From contig NZ_BCRB01000006.1 in assembly GCF_001552375.1 (NCBI RefSeq), positions 1-64,000 on the forward strand: 64,000 nucleotides of DNA, in the 5' to 3' direction. Under the pieces are notes generated by a model, which worked only from the letters and a program-made list of their open reading frames with translations, searched no databases and was not told the origin of the DNA. Origin of the DNA: Cellulomonas iranensis NBRC 101100 = JCM 18110. Lineage in GTDB: Bacteria > Actinomycetota > Actinomycetes > Actinomycetales > Cellulomonadaceae. Shown piece by piece: positions 1 to 8,633 of this stretch; position 1 is the first letter of the stretch, and every line of letters begins with the position of its first letter. Made by a program: the position numbers and the translations under genes.

Positions 1-805
1 GCCGCGACCGCCGCGCGGGCACCGGGCCCCCCGCGGCCTCGCGCGGCGCGGACGTGCGGCCGTGCGCGAGCGCGACCTGCGCACCGGCGAGCACGTCCGG
101 GTCGGGCACGAGGACGGGCTCGGCGTCCGCGCACGCGAAGGCGGCGTCGACGACGTCGCCCGCCGCGGCGTTCGTGCGCAGCAGGCGCTCGAGCGCGTCG
201 CGCAGCCGCAGCGTGCCGTCGAGACCCGCGGCGAGGTGCGCGTCGAGGGGCGCCATGAGCCCCAGCAGCGTCGCGAGGAGCCGGTGCACGTCACCGGTCG
301 GGCTGCCGTCGCCGCGCAGCGCGCCGCGCAGGTCGACCAGGACGGGCATGCCGCCCGGCCGCACGACCACCCGGTCGGCGCCGACCGCCCCGTGCGCGAG
401 GCCGGCGGCGTGCAGCGCCCCGAGCGCCTGCGCGACCGGCACCGCGAGCGTCACGACCTCGCCGTCCGCGAGCGGCGGGCGCGCCGCCCGGACGGCGGCG
501 ACGGTCGGGCCGGGCACGTGCTCGCAGACCACCGCGACGCGACCCGGTGCGAGCGGCTCGACCGCGTGGACGCGCGCGAGGTGCGGGTGGTCGAGCGCCA
601 GGAGCGCCGCGGCGCGCGTCGCGAGGGTCGCGTCCGCGGGTGCGTCGAGGACCTGGACCTCGAGCCAGCGCTCGTCCGCGTCGTCGAGGGGCCGCGCGAC
701 CCACCAGGACCCGTCGGTGCCGACCGGGGACGCGGGCCGTGCACCGAGCGCGTGCAGCAGCCGGAGGACGTCGTCAGGGGGCGGGACCGTGGGCACGGCC
801 GTCAT
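1..805 (-). CDS. Protein kinase-like (pseudokinase) protein, 3' end cut by window
   Basis: An open frame runs from ATG at 805 to the window edge (268 codons). It resembles the C-lobe of Ser/Thr protein kinases: residues 131-148 (LHAAGLAHGAVGADRVVV) align with the catalytic loop, but HRD is replaced by HGA (138-140). The DFG region reads VDLRG (157-161), and no VAIK-type lysine is visible in the N-lobe. All three catalytic signatures are therefore absent, so it probably binds a partner or nucleotide without phosphorylating. The C-terminal part is outside the window, so fusion to another domain cannot be excluded. It lies downstream of the oxidoreductase on the same strand, with a 71-bp gap. 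Confidence 0.7.
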   Translation of the reverse strand, partial: MTAVPTVPPPDDVLRLLHALGARPASPVGTDGSWWVARPLDDADERWLEVQVLDAPADATLATRAAALLALDHPHLARVHAVEPLAPGRVAVVCEHVPGPTVAAVRAARPPLADGEVVTLAVPVAQALGALHAAGLAHGAVGADRVVVRPGGMPVLVDLRGALRGDGSPTGDVHRLLATLLGLMAPLDAHLAAGLDGTLRLRDALERLLRTNAAAGDVVDAAFACADAEPVLVPDPDVLAGAQVALAHGRTSAPREAAGGPVPARRSR

Positions 806-876
806 CCAACACGCGGTGCCCGGCGGCGCGTGCGCGTCGTCCACAGGCCCCGGCACGGCGGCGGGCGCGCCGCGGG

Positions 877-1923
877 TCAGCCCAGGAGCTGCGGCACCCC
901 GGTCTCGGCGGCGACGCGCGCGGCGTCGAGCACGCGCGCGGTGGCCACGGCGTCGGCGGGGTCGACGGGCACGGGGCCGTCGGCGCGCAGCCACGCCTGG
1001 ATCGCGCGGTACACGTCCTCGTGTCCGCCGGGCGCGCGAGGCACGGGGGTGCGCTCGGCGCCGCGCACCAGCCAGCCCTCGTGCGCCGGCTCGTCGGGGC
1101 CGCGCTGCGCGTCGAGCGCGTCGTCGAGCACGGCGAACGGCGTCGGCTCGCCCTCGAAGCTCGTCACGAGGTACGCCCCGCGCTCCCCCAGCACACGGGT
1201 GCGCGGCCCGGGCGCGCCGACGAGCCCGCCGGCCCACAGGTGGGACACGACGTGGTGGCCGTCGGCGTCCGCCGCGTGCTCGAGCGCGAGGAACACGTCG
1301 TCGAGCGCGGGCGTCGTCAGCGCGCGCAGCTCGGCGTGCACGCGGCGCACGGGGCCGAACAGCTGCACCGCCGAGTCGACGAGGTGCGCGCCGAGGTCGA
1401 GCAGCAGGCCGCCCGCGACCGCGTCCTGCTCCTTCCAGCGGTGCTGCGGCTCGGGGCGGTACCTCTCCCAGCGCCGTTCGAACCGGTGCACGCGACCGAG
1501 CTCGCCGGCGTCGAGCAGCGCGCGCAGCGTGAGCTGCTCGGGGTCCCAGCGACGGTTCTGGAACACCGTGAGCCGCCCGCCGCGCTCCTGCGCGAGCCGC
1601 ACGAGCGCCGCGGCCTGCACGCGCGTGGTGGCCAGCGGCTTGTCGACCAGCACCGCGACGTCCGCGTCGAGCGCGGCGCGGACGTGCGCCGCGTGGTCGC
1701 CCGTCGGGCTCGCGACGACGACGAGGTCGAGCTCGTCGCGCAGCGCGAGGAGCGCCTCGACGTCGGGCACGACGTGCGCGCCGGGCCAGTCGGCCACGAC
1801 CTGCTCGCCGCGGTTCCGCGTCACCACGGCCACGACGCGCTGGCCCGTCGCGCGCGCGAGGCGCGCGTGGATGCCGCGCCCCGCGCCGCCGTACCCGACC
1901 AGTCCGATGCGCAGCGGCTCCAT
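877..1923 (-). CDS. Gfo/Idh/MocA-family NAD(P)-dependent oxidoreductase
   Basis: Predicted cytosolic dehydrogenase acting on a sugar, inositol or similar polyol. The N-terminal Rossmann fold starts at residue 4 with RIGLVGYGGAGRG. A DKP triad (LVDKPLATT), the counterpart of the family's EKP, provides the catalytic-site lysine. A family-typical GGLLLDLGAHLVD segment follows near residue 160. About 348 aa is a normal length. ATG at 1923 is preferred over the in-frame GTG at 1932 because it places the Rossmann strand at the usual distance from the N-terminus. The MMPL gene ends just upstream at 1934, so the two may be co-transcribed. Substrate is unknown. Confidence 0.85.
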   Translation of the reverse strand: MEPLRIGLVGYGGAGRGIHARLARATGQRVVAVVTRNRGEQVVADWPGAHVVPDVEALLALRDELDLVVVASPTGDHAAHVRAALDADVAVLVDKPLATTRVQAAALVRLAQERGGRLTVFQNRRWDPEQLTLRALLDAGELGRVHRFERRWERYRPEPQHRWKEQDAVAGGLLLDLGAHLVDSAVQLFGPVRRVHAELRALTTPALDDVFLALEHAADADGHHVVSHLWAGGLVGAPGPRTRVLGERGAYLVTSFEGEPTPFAVLDDALDAQRGPDEPAHEGWLVRGAERTPVPRAPGGHEDVYRAIQAWLRADGPVPVDPADAVATARVLDAARVAAETGVPQLLG

Positions 1924-1933
1924 GCCCGCCACT

Positions 1934-4258
1934 CTACGAGCGGCGCGCGGGATCCTCGTCCGCCGCGGTCCGTGCGGTCGCCGCGTGGACGCCGTGCTCG
2001 GGACGTCGTGCGAGCGCCGACGGCCACCAGGTGCGCGCCCCGAGGTCGTGCACGAGCCCCGGCACCAGCAGGCTGCGCACGACGAACGTGTCGAGCAGCA
2101 CGCCGAACGCGACGATGAACGCGAGCTGCGCCATGAACAGCAGCGGGATCACCGACAGCGCCGCGAACGTCGTGGCGAGCACGAGGCCGGCGGACGTGAT
2201 GACGCCGCCCGTGACCGCGAGGCCACGCACCACGCCGGCGCGGGTGCCGACCGCCGCGGACTCCTCCCGGACGCGCGTCATGAGGAAGATCGAGTAGTCG
2301 ACGCCGAGCGCGACGAGGAACACGAACCCGTAGAGCGGGACGACGGGGTCCGCGTCGGGCAGGTCGAGCACGTGGTCGAACACGAGCGCCGAGACCCCGA
2401 TCGCGGCCGCGAACGACAGCACGTTGGCCCCCATGAGCAGCAGCCCGGCGGCCACCGAGCGCAGCAGCAGCATGAGGATCAGCAGGATCACCGTGAGGAC
2501 GACCGGGACGATGACCCGCAGGTCGCGCGCACCGGCGACCTGGGTGTCGAGCGTCTCGGCGGCGGGGCCGCCGACGAGCGCGTCGGGGGCGACCGTGACG
2601 ACCGCGTCGCGCAGGTCGGCGACGGTGTCGACCGCCTCCTGGCTGTCGGACGGCGCCTCGGTCGCCACGTCGACGCGGACCCGGCCGTCGACGACGACGG
2701 GGTCGGCCGGGGCGGCACCGGGGCCGCCGGGGGCGGCGCCGGCGGGTGCGCCGGTCGAGCCCGTGTAGGGCGTGGCGGACGCGACGCCGTCGACGTCCTG
2801 CGCCGCGGCGACGACGGCGTCGAGCTCGTCCTGCGCGACGATCACGACCGCGGGCTGCACGGCTCCCGCGGGGAAGTGCTCGGCGAGCACCTCCTCGCCC
2901 GCGACCGAGTCGACGGGGGTGAGGAACACGTCGGTCTGGCTCGTGCCGGACGCGCGGAACGTCGGGACGAACGCGGCCGCGACCAGCAGCACGGCGGCGC
3001 TGACGAGCCACACGGGACGGGCGCGGCGCGCGACGAACCGCGCCCAGCGCGCCCACAGGCCGGTGCCCTCGGAGGGGTCGGCGGCGGCGGGCGGCACCGT
3101 GGCCGCGTGCTCGCCGTGCGTGGCGGCGGTGGTCGTCGCCGTGGCAGGCCGGGGCGCGCGGGGCCAGAACAGCGCGCGCGAACGACGACCGGCGACGAGG
3201 AGCATCGCGGGCAGGAACGTGAGCGCGGCGAGCAGCGCGGCGCCGATGCCGATCGCGGCCACGGGGCCGAGGCTGCGGTTGGACGCGAGGTCGGACAGCA
3301 GGAGGCACAGCAGCCCCGCCACGACGGTCCCCGCGCTGGCGGCGACGGGTTCGAGCGTCTGGCGCCACGCGACGCGCATCGCGTCCGCCGGGTGCTCGGC
3401 GTGCCGCAGCTCCTCGCGGTAGCGCGCGACGAGCAGGAGCGAGTAGTCGACGGCGGCGCCGACGACGAGGATCGACAGGATGCCCTGCGCCTGGCCGTTG
3501 AGGACGAGCACGCCCGCGTCGGCGAGCTCGTAGACCACCAGCCCGGCGAGCGCGAGCGCGAACACGGCCGTGAGGATGACGACGAACGGCAGGAACGGGG
3601 ACCGGTAGACGACCACGAGGATGAGCAGGACCGCGCCGAGCGCGACGAGCAGGAGCAGGCCGTCGATGCCGGCGAACGCGGTGCCGAGGTCGGAGACGAA
3701 GCCGGCGGGTCCCGTGACCCACGCGTGCAGGCCGACGTCGCCGGCGGTGGTGGGGGTCGCGCCGAGGTCGTCCGCGAGCGCGGTCCGCAGGTCGCCGACG
3801 AGCAGGTTCGTGAGGGACTCGTCGTCGACGAGCTGCTCGGCGGCCTGTCCGTCGAGCGGGACGGGCACGAGGATCGCTGCGCCGTCCTGCGACGGCACCG
3901 GCACGACGGGTCCGGTGAGGTGGTCGGCCCACGTGCCGCCGTCGACGGGCAGGGCCGGGACCTGCTCGGCGAACCGCGCGACGGCCTGGAGCTGGGCGTC
4001 GGTGACGTCCGAGCCGTCCGCCGGGGCGAGCACGACGAGCGCAGGTAGGGTCTGCGTGTCGACGAAGTCGCGTGCGGCCTCGGCCGCGCGGGTGGACTGC
4101 GCCGACGACGGCAGGAACGCCGCCGCGTCGTTCGTCTGGACCTGGGAGAGGCGTCCTTGGGCCATGCCGCCCACGGAACCGAGACCGAGCCAGACGACGA
4201 GCACGACGGCGACGGCGACCGCGCGCGCCACGGGATTCCTCAGCATGCTGAGCATCAT
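1934..4258 (-). CDS. MMPL/RND-family membrane transporter
   Basis: A 774-aa integral membrane protein with the duplicated MMPL architecture. Each half has one N-terminal helix, a large extracytoplasmic domain and a helix bundle. The first helix is residues 9-32 (VARAVAVAVVLVVWLGLG). GAAVDYSLLLVARYREE in the first bundle and ALGVDYSIFLMTRVREE in the second carry the family Asp-Tyr pairs used in proton coupling. Starts are ATG at 4258 or 4255; the open frame continues upstream but that is antisense to the divergent marR gene. Only 36 bp separate it from the MarR regulator, implying repression by that protein. Likely exports lipids or a toxic compound; substrate not inferable. Confidence 0.9.
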   Translation of the reverse strand: MMLSMLRNPVARAVAVAVVLVVWLGLGSVGGMAQGRLSQVQTNDAAAFLPSSAQSTRAAEAARDFVDTQTLPALVVLAPADGSDVTDAQLQAVARFAEQVPALPVDGGTWADHLTGPVVPVPSQDGAAILVPVPLDGQAAEQLVDDESLTNLLVGDLRTALADDLGATPTTAGDVGLHAWVTGPAGFVSDLGTAFAGIDGLLLLVALGAVLLILVVVYRSPFLPFVVILTAVFALALAGLVVYELADAGVLVLNGQAQGILSILVVGAAVDYSLLLVARYREELRHAEHPADAMRVAWRQTLEPVAASAGTVVAGLLCLLLSDLASNRSLGPVAAIGIGAALLAALTFLPAMLLVAGRRSRALFWPRAPRPATATTTAATHGEHAATVPPAAADPSEGTGLWARWARFVARRARPVWLVSAAVLLVAAAFVPTFRASGTSQTDVFLTPVDSVAGEEVLAEHFPAGAVQPAVVIVAQDELDAVVAAAQDVDGVASATPYTGSTGAPAGAAPGGPGAAPADPVVVDGRVRVDVATEAPSDSQEAVDTVADLRDAVVTVAPDALVGGPAAETLDTQVAGARDLRVIVPVVLTVILLILMLLLRSVAAGLLLMGANVLSFAAAIGVSALVFDHVLDLPDADPVVPLYGFVFLVALGVDYSIFLMTRVREESAAVGTRAGVVRGLAVTGGVITSAGLVLATTFAALSVIPLLFMAQLAFIVAFGVLLDTFVVRSLLVPGLVHDLGARTWWPSALARRPEHGVHAATARTAADEDPARRS

Positions 4259-4260
4259 GA

Positions 4261-4270
4261 CGCCGCGGCG
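4261..4270. promoter_or_regulatory. Candidate MarR operator (palindrome)
   Basis: A perfect 10-bp palindrome, CGCCGCGGCG, lies in the 36-bp gap between the divergent MMPL and marR start codons. Position suits a MarR operator, but GC-only palindromes are common in this genome, so the call is weak. Confidence 0.25.
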
Positions 4271-4294
4271 ACGCCTCGGCAACCTGGAGGACGA

Positions 4295-4792
4295 GTGAGC
4301 ACGCAGCAGCCGCGGGGCCGGCCCGACCACTGGCCGGTCGGACGCCTGCTGTCGACGGCCGCGCGCCGCGTCGAGCGCGCGTGGGACGCGCACCTCGCGT
4401 CCTGGGACCTCAACCACGCGAGCCTGCCCGTGCTGGTGCACGTCTCCATGGGCGCTATGTCCCAGCGCGAGCTCGCCGACGCGTGCGGCGTGACCGAGCA
4501 GACCATGAGCCGCGTCGTGGCCCGGCTCGAGCGCACGGGGTACGTCACACGGCGCCGTCACGACGACGACCGACGCCGGCACGTCATCGCGATCACGCCC
4601 GACGGCGCCCGCGCGCTGGCCGCGTGCGCCGATCCGGGGCCCGCCCAGGAGAGCGTGCTCGGACACCTGGCGCCCGAGCGCCGAGCGCTGCTCGACGAGC
4701 TGCTGCGCGAGGTCGTGCGCCCCGAGGACCTCGACCCCGAGGGCGTCGCGGCCGCCGCCCGGCCGGGGACCGCCGACGAGGGCTTAGCCTGA
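4295..4792 (+). CDS. MarR-family transcriptional regulator
   Basis: A 165-aa winged-helix regulator. The recognition region is [20 protein letters not shown] (about residues 57-76), followed by the wing [19 protein letters not shown] with its conserved DxR signature. GTG at 4295 is chosen because a strong GGAGG lies four bases upstream (4286-4290); the frame is open further upstream but antisense to the MMPL gene. Divergent from the MMPL transporter, the usual arrangement for a ligand-released repressor controlling its own gene and an exporter. Its stop codon overlaps the -10 element of lipB. Confidence 0.88.
   Translation: MSTQQPRGRPDHWPVGRLLSTAARRVERAWDAHLASWDLNHASLPVLVHVSMGAMSQRELADACGVTEQTMSRVVARLERTGYVTRRRHDDDRRRHVIAITPDGARALAACADPGPAQESVLGHLAPERRALLDELLREVVRPEDLDPEGVAAAARPGTADEGLA
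4785..4790 (+). promoter_or_regulatory. -10 element of leaderless lipB transcript
   Basis: TAGCCT ends seven bases before the lipB ATG, with no ribosome-binding site between. Transcription would begin at or next to the start codon. Confidence 0.5.
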
Positions 4793-4797
4793 CGTGC

Positions 4798-5481
4798 ATG
4801 CGCGTCGAACCGCTCGACCTCGGCACCCGCCTGCAGCCGTACGTGCCGACCTGGGACCTGCAGCGCGAGGTGCACGCGGCCGTCGCCGCGGGCGAGCGCG
4901 AGGACACCCTGCTGCTCGTCGAGCACGAGCCCGTGTACACCGCGGGCAAGCGCACGGCCCGCTCGGACCGCCCCGTCGACGGCACGCCCGTCGTCGACGT
5001 CGACCGCGGGGGTCGCATCACGTGGCACGGCCCCGGGCAGCTGGTCGGCTACCCGATCGTGCGGCTCGCCGAGCCCGTCGACGTGGTCGCGTACGTCCGC
5101 GCGCTCGAGGACGCGCTCATGCGCACGTGCGCCGACGTGGGCGTCGCGACCGTGCGCGTCGAGGGTCGCAGCGGCGTGTGGCTCCCGGCCGACCCCGCGG
5201 ACGCCTCCCCCGCACCCCGCCGCGAGCGCAAGGTCGCCGCGATCGGCGTGCGCGTGGCCCGCGGCGTCACGATGCACGGGTTCGCGCTGAACTGCACGGC
5301 GTCGCTCGACTGGTACTCGCGCATCGTGCCGTGCGGGATCGACGACGCCGACGTCACGACCCTGAGCGCCGAGGCCGGGCGCGAGGTCACGATCGCCGAG
5401 GTCACGCCGCTCGTCGTCGCCCACCTGCGCGACGCGCTCGCGCCGCTGCTGGCCGCGGGCGCGGCGGTCGCCGCGGGTTGA
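4798..5481 (+). CDS. lipB: Lipoyl(octanoyl) transferase LipB
   Basis: Transfers octanoate from octanoyl-ACP to lipoyl domains of 2-oxoacid dehydrogenases and GcvH; first step of lipoate synthesis, cytosolic. The 227-aa product has the [17 protein letters not shown] block (70-86) and the catalytic lysine in [10 protein letters not shown] (Lys145). It also has the catalytic-dyad cysteine in VPCGIDD (Cys179). The start is ATG 4798, preceded only by a -10-like TAGCCT, suggesting a leaderless mRNA. lipA follows 0.7 kb downstream, separated by an opposite-strand flavodoxin-like gene. Confidence 0.96.
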   Translation: MRVEPLDLGTRLQPYVPTWDLQREVHAAVAAGEREDTLLLVEHEPVYTAGKRTARSDRPVDGTPVVDVDRGGRITWHGPGQLVGYPIVRLAEPVDVVAYVRALEDALMRTCADVGVATVRVEGRSGVWLPADPADASPAPRRERKVAAIGVRVARGVTMHGFALNCTASLDWYSRIVPCGIDDADVTTLSAEAGREVTIAEVTPLVVAHLRDALAPLLAAGAAVAAG

Positions 5482-5505
5482 GACGGCGGTTCCGACCCCG
5501 GGCCG

Positions 5506-6009
5506 CTACGCCTCCTGGCCCACGGTCCGCAGCTCGCGCGCGACGCCCTCCGCCCACGTGCGCACGACGTCGAGGTCCCGGAAGTCCCCCGCGTCCGCGC
5601 GCGTGAGCGCGACGAGCGCGCGCTCGGAGATGTTCAGGCCGTCGCGGTCCAGCCGGCCGGCGAACGTCGCGACGTCGCGCACCCCGACGGTCTCGGCGAT
5701 CCGCGTGACGTCGTCCGGCACCGTCGCCGGCACCGGCGGGTCGCCGACGGGTCCCGACCAGAAGAGCCACACCGGGCGCTGCCGCAGCTGGCCGCCCTGC
5801 CGGTCCACGAGGTCGCGCAGGCCGAGCGCGAGCCGCCCGACGTACACCGCCGAGCCGAGCACGACCGCGTCGTACGGCTCGACGTGCTCGACCTCGTCCG
5901 GCTCGACCTCGTCGACGTCGTGCCCGGCCGACCTCAGGACCTCGGCGACCACGTCGCCCATCTCGCGCGTCGCGCCGTGCCGCGACGCGACCGTCACCAG
6001 GACGTGCAC
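5506..6009 (-). CDS. Flavodoxin-domain protein
   Basis: A 167-aa protein with a flavodoxin-like fold. The N-terminal MHVLVTVASRHGATREMGD segment supplies the FMN phosphate-binding loop (SRHGAT). AVVLGSAVYVGR around residue 50 matches the second FMN loop of HemG/menaquinone-dependent protoporphyrinogen oxidase-like proteins. The GTG start has a GAGGAGG ribosome site nine bases upstream. It is convergent with lipB and divergent from lipA, so not part of the lip operon. Probable electron carrier or oxidase; true HemG function is unproven. Confidence 0.82.
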   Translation of the reverse strand: MHVLVTVASRHGATREMGDVVAEVLRSAGHDVDEVEPDEVEHVEPYDAVVLGSAVYVGRLALGLRDLVDRQGGQLRQRPVWLFWSGPVGDPPVPATVPDDVTRIAETVGVRDVATFAGRLDRDGLNISERALVALTRADAGDFRDLDVVRTWAEGVARELRTVGQEA

Positions 6010-6162
6010 CGTGCCACCTCCTCGCCCGGTCGCTCGGCGACCACGGACCCCCCGCGGGTCGCGGACCGGTATCTGCCCAGCGTCCCTCCCGGTCGTCGCG
6101 CCCGCCCGGGACGGAGGTCCCCGTCACACCCGGACGACGGGCCGGGCGCCGACCGCGCGGGT

Positions 6163-6168
6163 TAGTCT
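6163..6168 (+). promoter_or_regulatory. -10 element of leaderless lipA transcript
   Basis: TAGTCT lies six bases upstream of the lipA GTG, with no Shine-Dalgarno sequence between. Confidence 0.5.
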
Positions 6169-6174
6169 GGCCGC

Positions 6175-7188
6175 GTGACGATCGCACCCGAGGGACGCCG
6201 CATGCTCCGGGTGGAGGCCCGCAACGCCGCCACGCCGATCGAGAAGAAGCCCGAGTGGATCCGCACGCGTGCGACCACCGGCCCCGAGTACAGCGAGCTC
6301 AAGGGCCTCGTGCGCCGCGAGGGCCTGCACACGGTCTGCGAGGAGGCGGGCTGCCCCAACATCTTCGAGTGCTGGGAGGACCGCGAGGCGACGTTCCTCA
6401 TCGGCGGCGACCAGTGCACGCGCCGGTGCGACTTCTGCCAGATCGACACCGGCAAGCCGGCCGACTTCGACGCCGACGAGCCGCGGCGCGTCGCCGAGTC
6501 GGTGCAGGCCATGGGGCTGAAGTACTCGACCGTCACGGGCGTCGCGCGCGACGACCTGGCCGACGGCGGTGCGTGGCTCTACGCCGAGACCGTGCGGCAG
6601 ATCCACGCGCTCAACCCGGGGACCGGCGTCGAGCTGCTGATCCCCGACTTCAACGCGGTGCCTGAGCTGCTCGACGTCGTCAACGAGTCGCGCCCCGAGG
6701 TGCTCGCGCACAACCTCGAGACCGTGCCGCGCATCTTCAAGCAGATCCGCCCCGGCTTCCGCTACGAGCGGTCGCTGTCGGTCATCACGCGCGCCCGCGA
6801 GGCCGGGCTCGTGACCAAGTCGAATCTCATCCTCGGCATGGGCGAGACGACGCAGGAGGCCGCGGACGCGCTGCGCGACCTGCACGAGGCCGGCTGCGAC
6901 CTCGTCACCATCACGCAGTACCTGCGCCCCTCGGTGCGCCACCACCCCGTCGACCGCTGGGTGCGGCCCGAGGAGTTCGTCGAGCTGTCGGCCGAGGCCG
7001 AGCGCCTCGGCTTCCTCGGCGTCATGTCCGGGCCGCTCGTGCGCTCGTCGTACCGCGCCGGACGGCTCTGGGGCCAGGCGATGCGCCGCCGCGGGCTGCC
7101 GATCCCCGACGCGCTCGCGCACCTCGGCGAGCCGACGACGTCGCGCCAGGAGGCGTCGTCCCTGCTGGCCCGCGCGACCGTCGGCTGA
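6175..7188 (+). CDS. lipA: Lipoyl synthase LipA
   Basis: Radical-SAM enzyme inserting two sulfurs into protein-bound octanoyl groups. Both iron-sulfur motifs are present. The auxiliary cluster uses Cys55, Cys60 and Cys66 (CX4CX5C). The SAM cluster uses Cys81, Cys85 and Cys88 (CTRRCDFC). The C-terminal RSSYRAG contains the conserved serine ligand of the auxiliary cluster. Length 337 aa fits actinobacterial LipA. The GTG start follows a TAGTCT hexamer by six bases. It acts after LipB to activate complexes such as the pyruvate dehydrogenase whose E1 (aceE) is encoded at 29.9 kb. Confidence 0.97.
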   Translation: MTIAPEGRRMLRVEARNAATPIEKKPEWIRTRATTGPEYSELKGLVRREGLHTVCEEAGCPNIFECWEDREATFLIGGDQCTRRCDFCQIDTGKPADFDADEPRRVAESVQAMGLKYSTVTGVARDDLADGGAWLYAETVRQIHALNPGTGVELLIPDFNAVPELLDVVNESRPEVLAHNLETVPRIFKQIRPGFRYERSLSVITRAREAGLVTKSNLILGMGETTQEAADALRDLHEAGCDLVTITQYLRPSVRHHPVDRWVRPEEFVELSAEAERLGFLGVMSGPLVRSSYRAGRLWGQAMRRRGLPIPDALAHLGEPTTSRQEASSLLARATVG

Positions 7189-7203
7189 CCGGCCGCACCC
7201 CGG

Positions 7204-7209
7204 TAGACT
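7204..7209 (+). promoter_or_regulatory. -10 element before DUF4191 gene
   Basis: TAGACT ends eight bases before the ATG at 7218. There is no ribosome-binding site, consistent with a leaderless transcript. Confidence 0.45.
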
Positions 7210-7217
7210 CCTGACCC

Positions 7218-7943
7218 ATGGCACGCGAGCGCTCCACGTCCCCCGACGCCCCCGCCAAGGGCGGCAAGGTCAAGAAGACCCGGTGGTACCACCAGGTCTG
7301 GCAGGCGTACCAGGTCACGCGGCAGACCGACCCGGCGGTGACGTGGATCATCCTCGCCGTCTTCGCCGGGGTGCTCGCGCTCGGCGTGCTCATCGGGGCC
7401 CTGACGGGCCACGTCGTGTACCTGCTGGTCATCAGCGTGCCGTTCGCGCTGCTGGGAGCGATGTTCGTGCTCGCGCGCCGCGCCGAGACCGCCGCCTACG
7501 CGCGGATCGACGGGCAGCCGGGCGCGTCGATGGCCGCGCTCAGCACGCTGCGTCGCGGCTGGACGTTCACGCAGGAGCCCGTCGCGGCCGACCCCCGCAC
7601 GCAGGACCTCGTGTTCCGCGGCGTCGGACGCCCGGGCGTCGTGCTGATCGGCGAGGGCCCCGCGCACCGCATCGGCCGGCTGCTCGAGTCGGAGCGCAAG
7701 CGCACGGCGCGCGTCGTCTCGGGCGCGCCGATCCACCTGATCCAGGTCGGTGACGGCGAGGGCCAGGTGCCGCTGCGCAAGCTCCCCCGCACGGTCACGA
7801 AGCTCAAGGGCAACCTCACCAAGGCCGAGGTCGGCGAGGTGCTGCGCCGCGTGACGTCGCTCGGCGCGGTCAAGCTCCCGGTGCCCAAGGGCATCGACCC
7901 GATGCGTGCGCGCCCCGACCGCAAGGGCATGCGCGGCCGCTGA
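7218..7943 (+). CDS. DUF4191-family membrane protein
   Basis: A 241-aa actinobacterial protein of unknown function (DUF4191). The basic N-terminus (KGGKVKKTRWYHQVWQAYQ) is followed by two adjacent helices at about 41-61 (VTWIILAVFAGVLALGVLIG) and 65-88. A cytosolic C-terminal domain then contains TKLKGNLTKAEVGEVLRRV. It follows lipA with a 29-bp gap but has its own -10-like hexamer. The gene conventionally sits between lipA and an RDD protein, as here. No enzymatic motif is visible. Confidence 0.85.
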   Translation: MARERSTSPDAPAKGGKVKKTRWYHQVWQAYQVTRQTDPAVTWIILAVFAGVLALGVLIGALTGHVVYLLVISVPFALLGAMFVLARRAETAAYARIDGQPGASMAALSTLRRGWTFTQEPVAADPRTQDLVFRGVGRPGVVLIGEGPAHRIGRLLESERKRTARVVSGAPIHLIQVGDGEGQVPLRKLPRTVTKLKGNLTKAEVGEVLRRVTSLGAVKLPVPKGIDPMRARPDRKGMRGR

Positions 7944-7961
7944 CGTGCGAGGCGTCCGCCG

Positions 7962-8456
7962 TCAGCGACGGACGAGCACCGTGCCGGCGGCACGGTCGTG
8001 CAGGCCGCGCCCGTCGCCGTCCCAGACGACCGCGGGGATCACGAGGCACACGAGCAGCGTCCGCACGGCCGCGGCGACGATCCCGGGCGGGCCGTCGACG
8101 GGCGCCGGCGGCGTGCGCAGCGACGTCTGCGCGAGCCGGCGCACCTGCAGACCGAGCAGCCGGTGGCCGAGCGTGTGCCCGAGCGTGGCGACGAGCACGA
8201 GGTTCTCGACGGCGAACACCGCGAGCGTCGCGAGCTCGTGCCCGCGGAACAGGAAGAGCCCGTCGTCCCGCACCGGCAGCAGCACCGCGGAGACGGCGAG
8301 GCACGCGACCCAGTCGATCGCGAGCGCCACCAGGCGCCGGCCGGGCCGCGCCAACGAGCCGCTGCCCGACGCGGGGAGCCCGAGCCTGCTGCCGCGGTCC
8401 CCGTCGGAGCCGGGTCCGCCCTCGAGCCACGAGCCCACCGAGTCACGCGTCGCCAT
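7962..8456 (-). CDS. RDD-family membrane protein
   Basis: A 164-aa membrane protein with the RDD family's helices. RPGRRLVALAIDWVACLAVS (about 42-61) carries the conserved Arg and Asp, and a helix near 80-100 ends in GHTLGHRLLGLQVRR. The closing segment GRGLHDRAAGTVLV is also family-typical. The start is ATG 8456, with TACGCT six bases upstream. Convergent with the DUF4191 gene and divergent from glnA. Function unknown; some RDD proteins are implicated in ion transport. Confidence 0.87.
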   Translation of the reverse strand: MATRDSVGSWLEGGPGSDGDRGSRLGLPASGSGSLARPGRRLVALAIDWVACLAVSAVLLPVRDDGLFLFRGHELATLAVFAVENLVLVATLGHTLGHRLLGLQVRRLAQTSLRTPPAPVDGPPGIVAAAVRTLLVCLVIPAVVWDGDGRGLHDRAAGTVLVRR

Positions 8457-8462
8457 GCCACC

Positions 8463-8468
8463 AGCGTA
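8463..8468 (-). promoter_or_regulatory. -10 element before RDD gene
   Basis: On the minus strand TACGCT lies six bases before the ATG at 8456, again without a Shine-Dalgarno sequence. Confidence 0.4.
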
Positions 8469-8533
8469 CGTGCGCCCTGCACGTCGCCCGCCCGGTGCAC
8501 GGGACGCGAGATCGTTACACGGGGGCCCAGCGC

Positions 8534-8571
8534 GTAACCTGCCGGAAACAACGGGGCCACGGCGGGGAAAC
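8534..8571 (+). promoter_or_regulatory. GlnR-type box upstream of glnA1
   Basis: GTAAC (8534-8538), six bases, GAAAC (8545-8549), six bases, GCCAC (8556-8560), six bases, GAAAC (8567-8571). The strict 11-bp spacing matches the actinobacterial GlnR consensus gTnAC-n6-GaAAC repeated twice; only the third half-site is degraded. It lies 62 bp before the glnA start, so nitrogen-limitation control by GlnR is expected. Confidence 0.75.
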
Positions 8572-8633
8572 CCCCCGCTCCTAGCCTCGTCAGCGCCCGG
8601 GTCGACCGGGCACCACCGACCGAGGAGCAGCGG

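Noticed and set aside
62-4048. A 1328-codon plus-strand open frame at the start of the window
   Set aside because: It is antisense to three recognisable genes, has extreme Arg/His/Asp composition and no domain; a GC-skew shadow.
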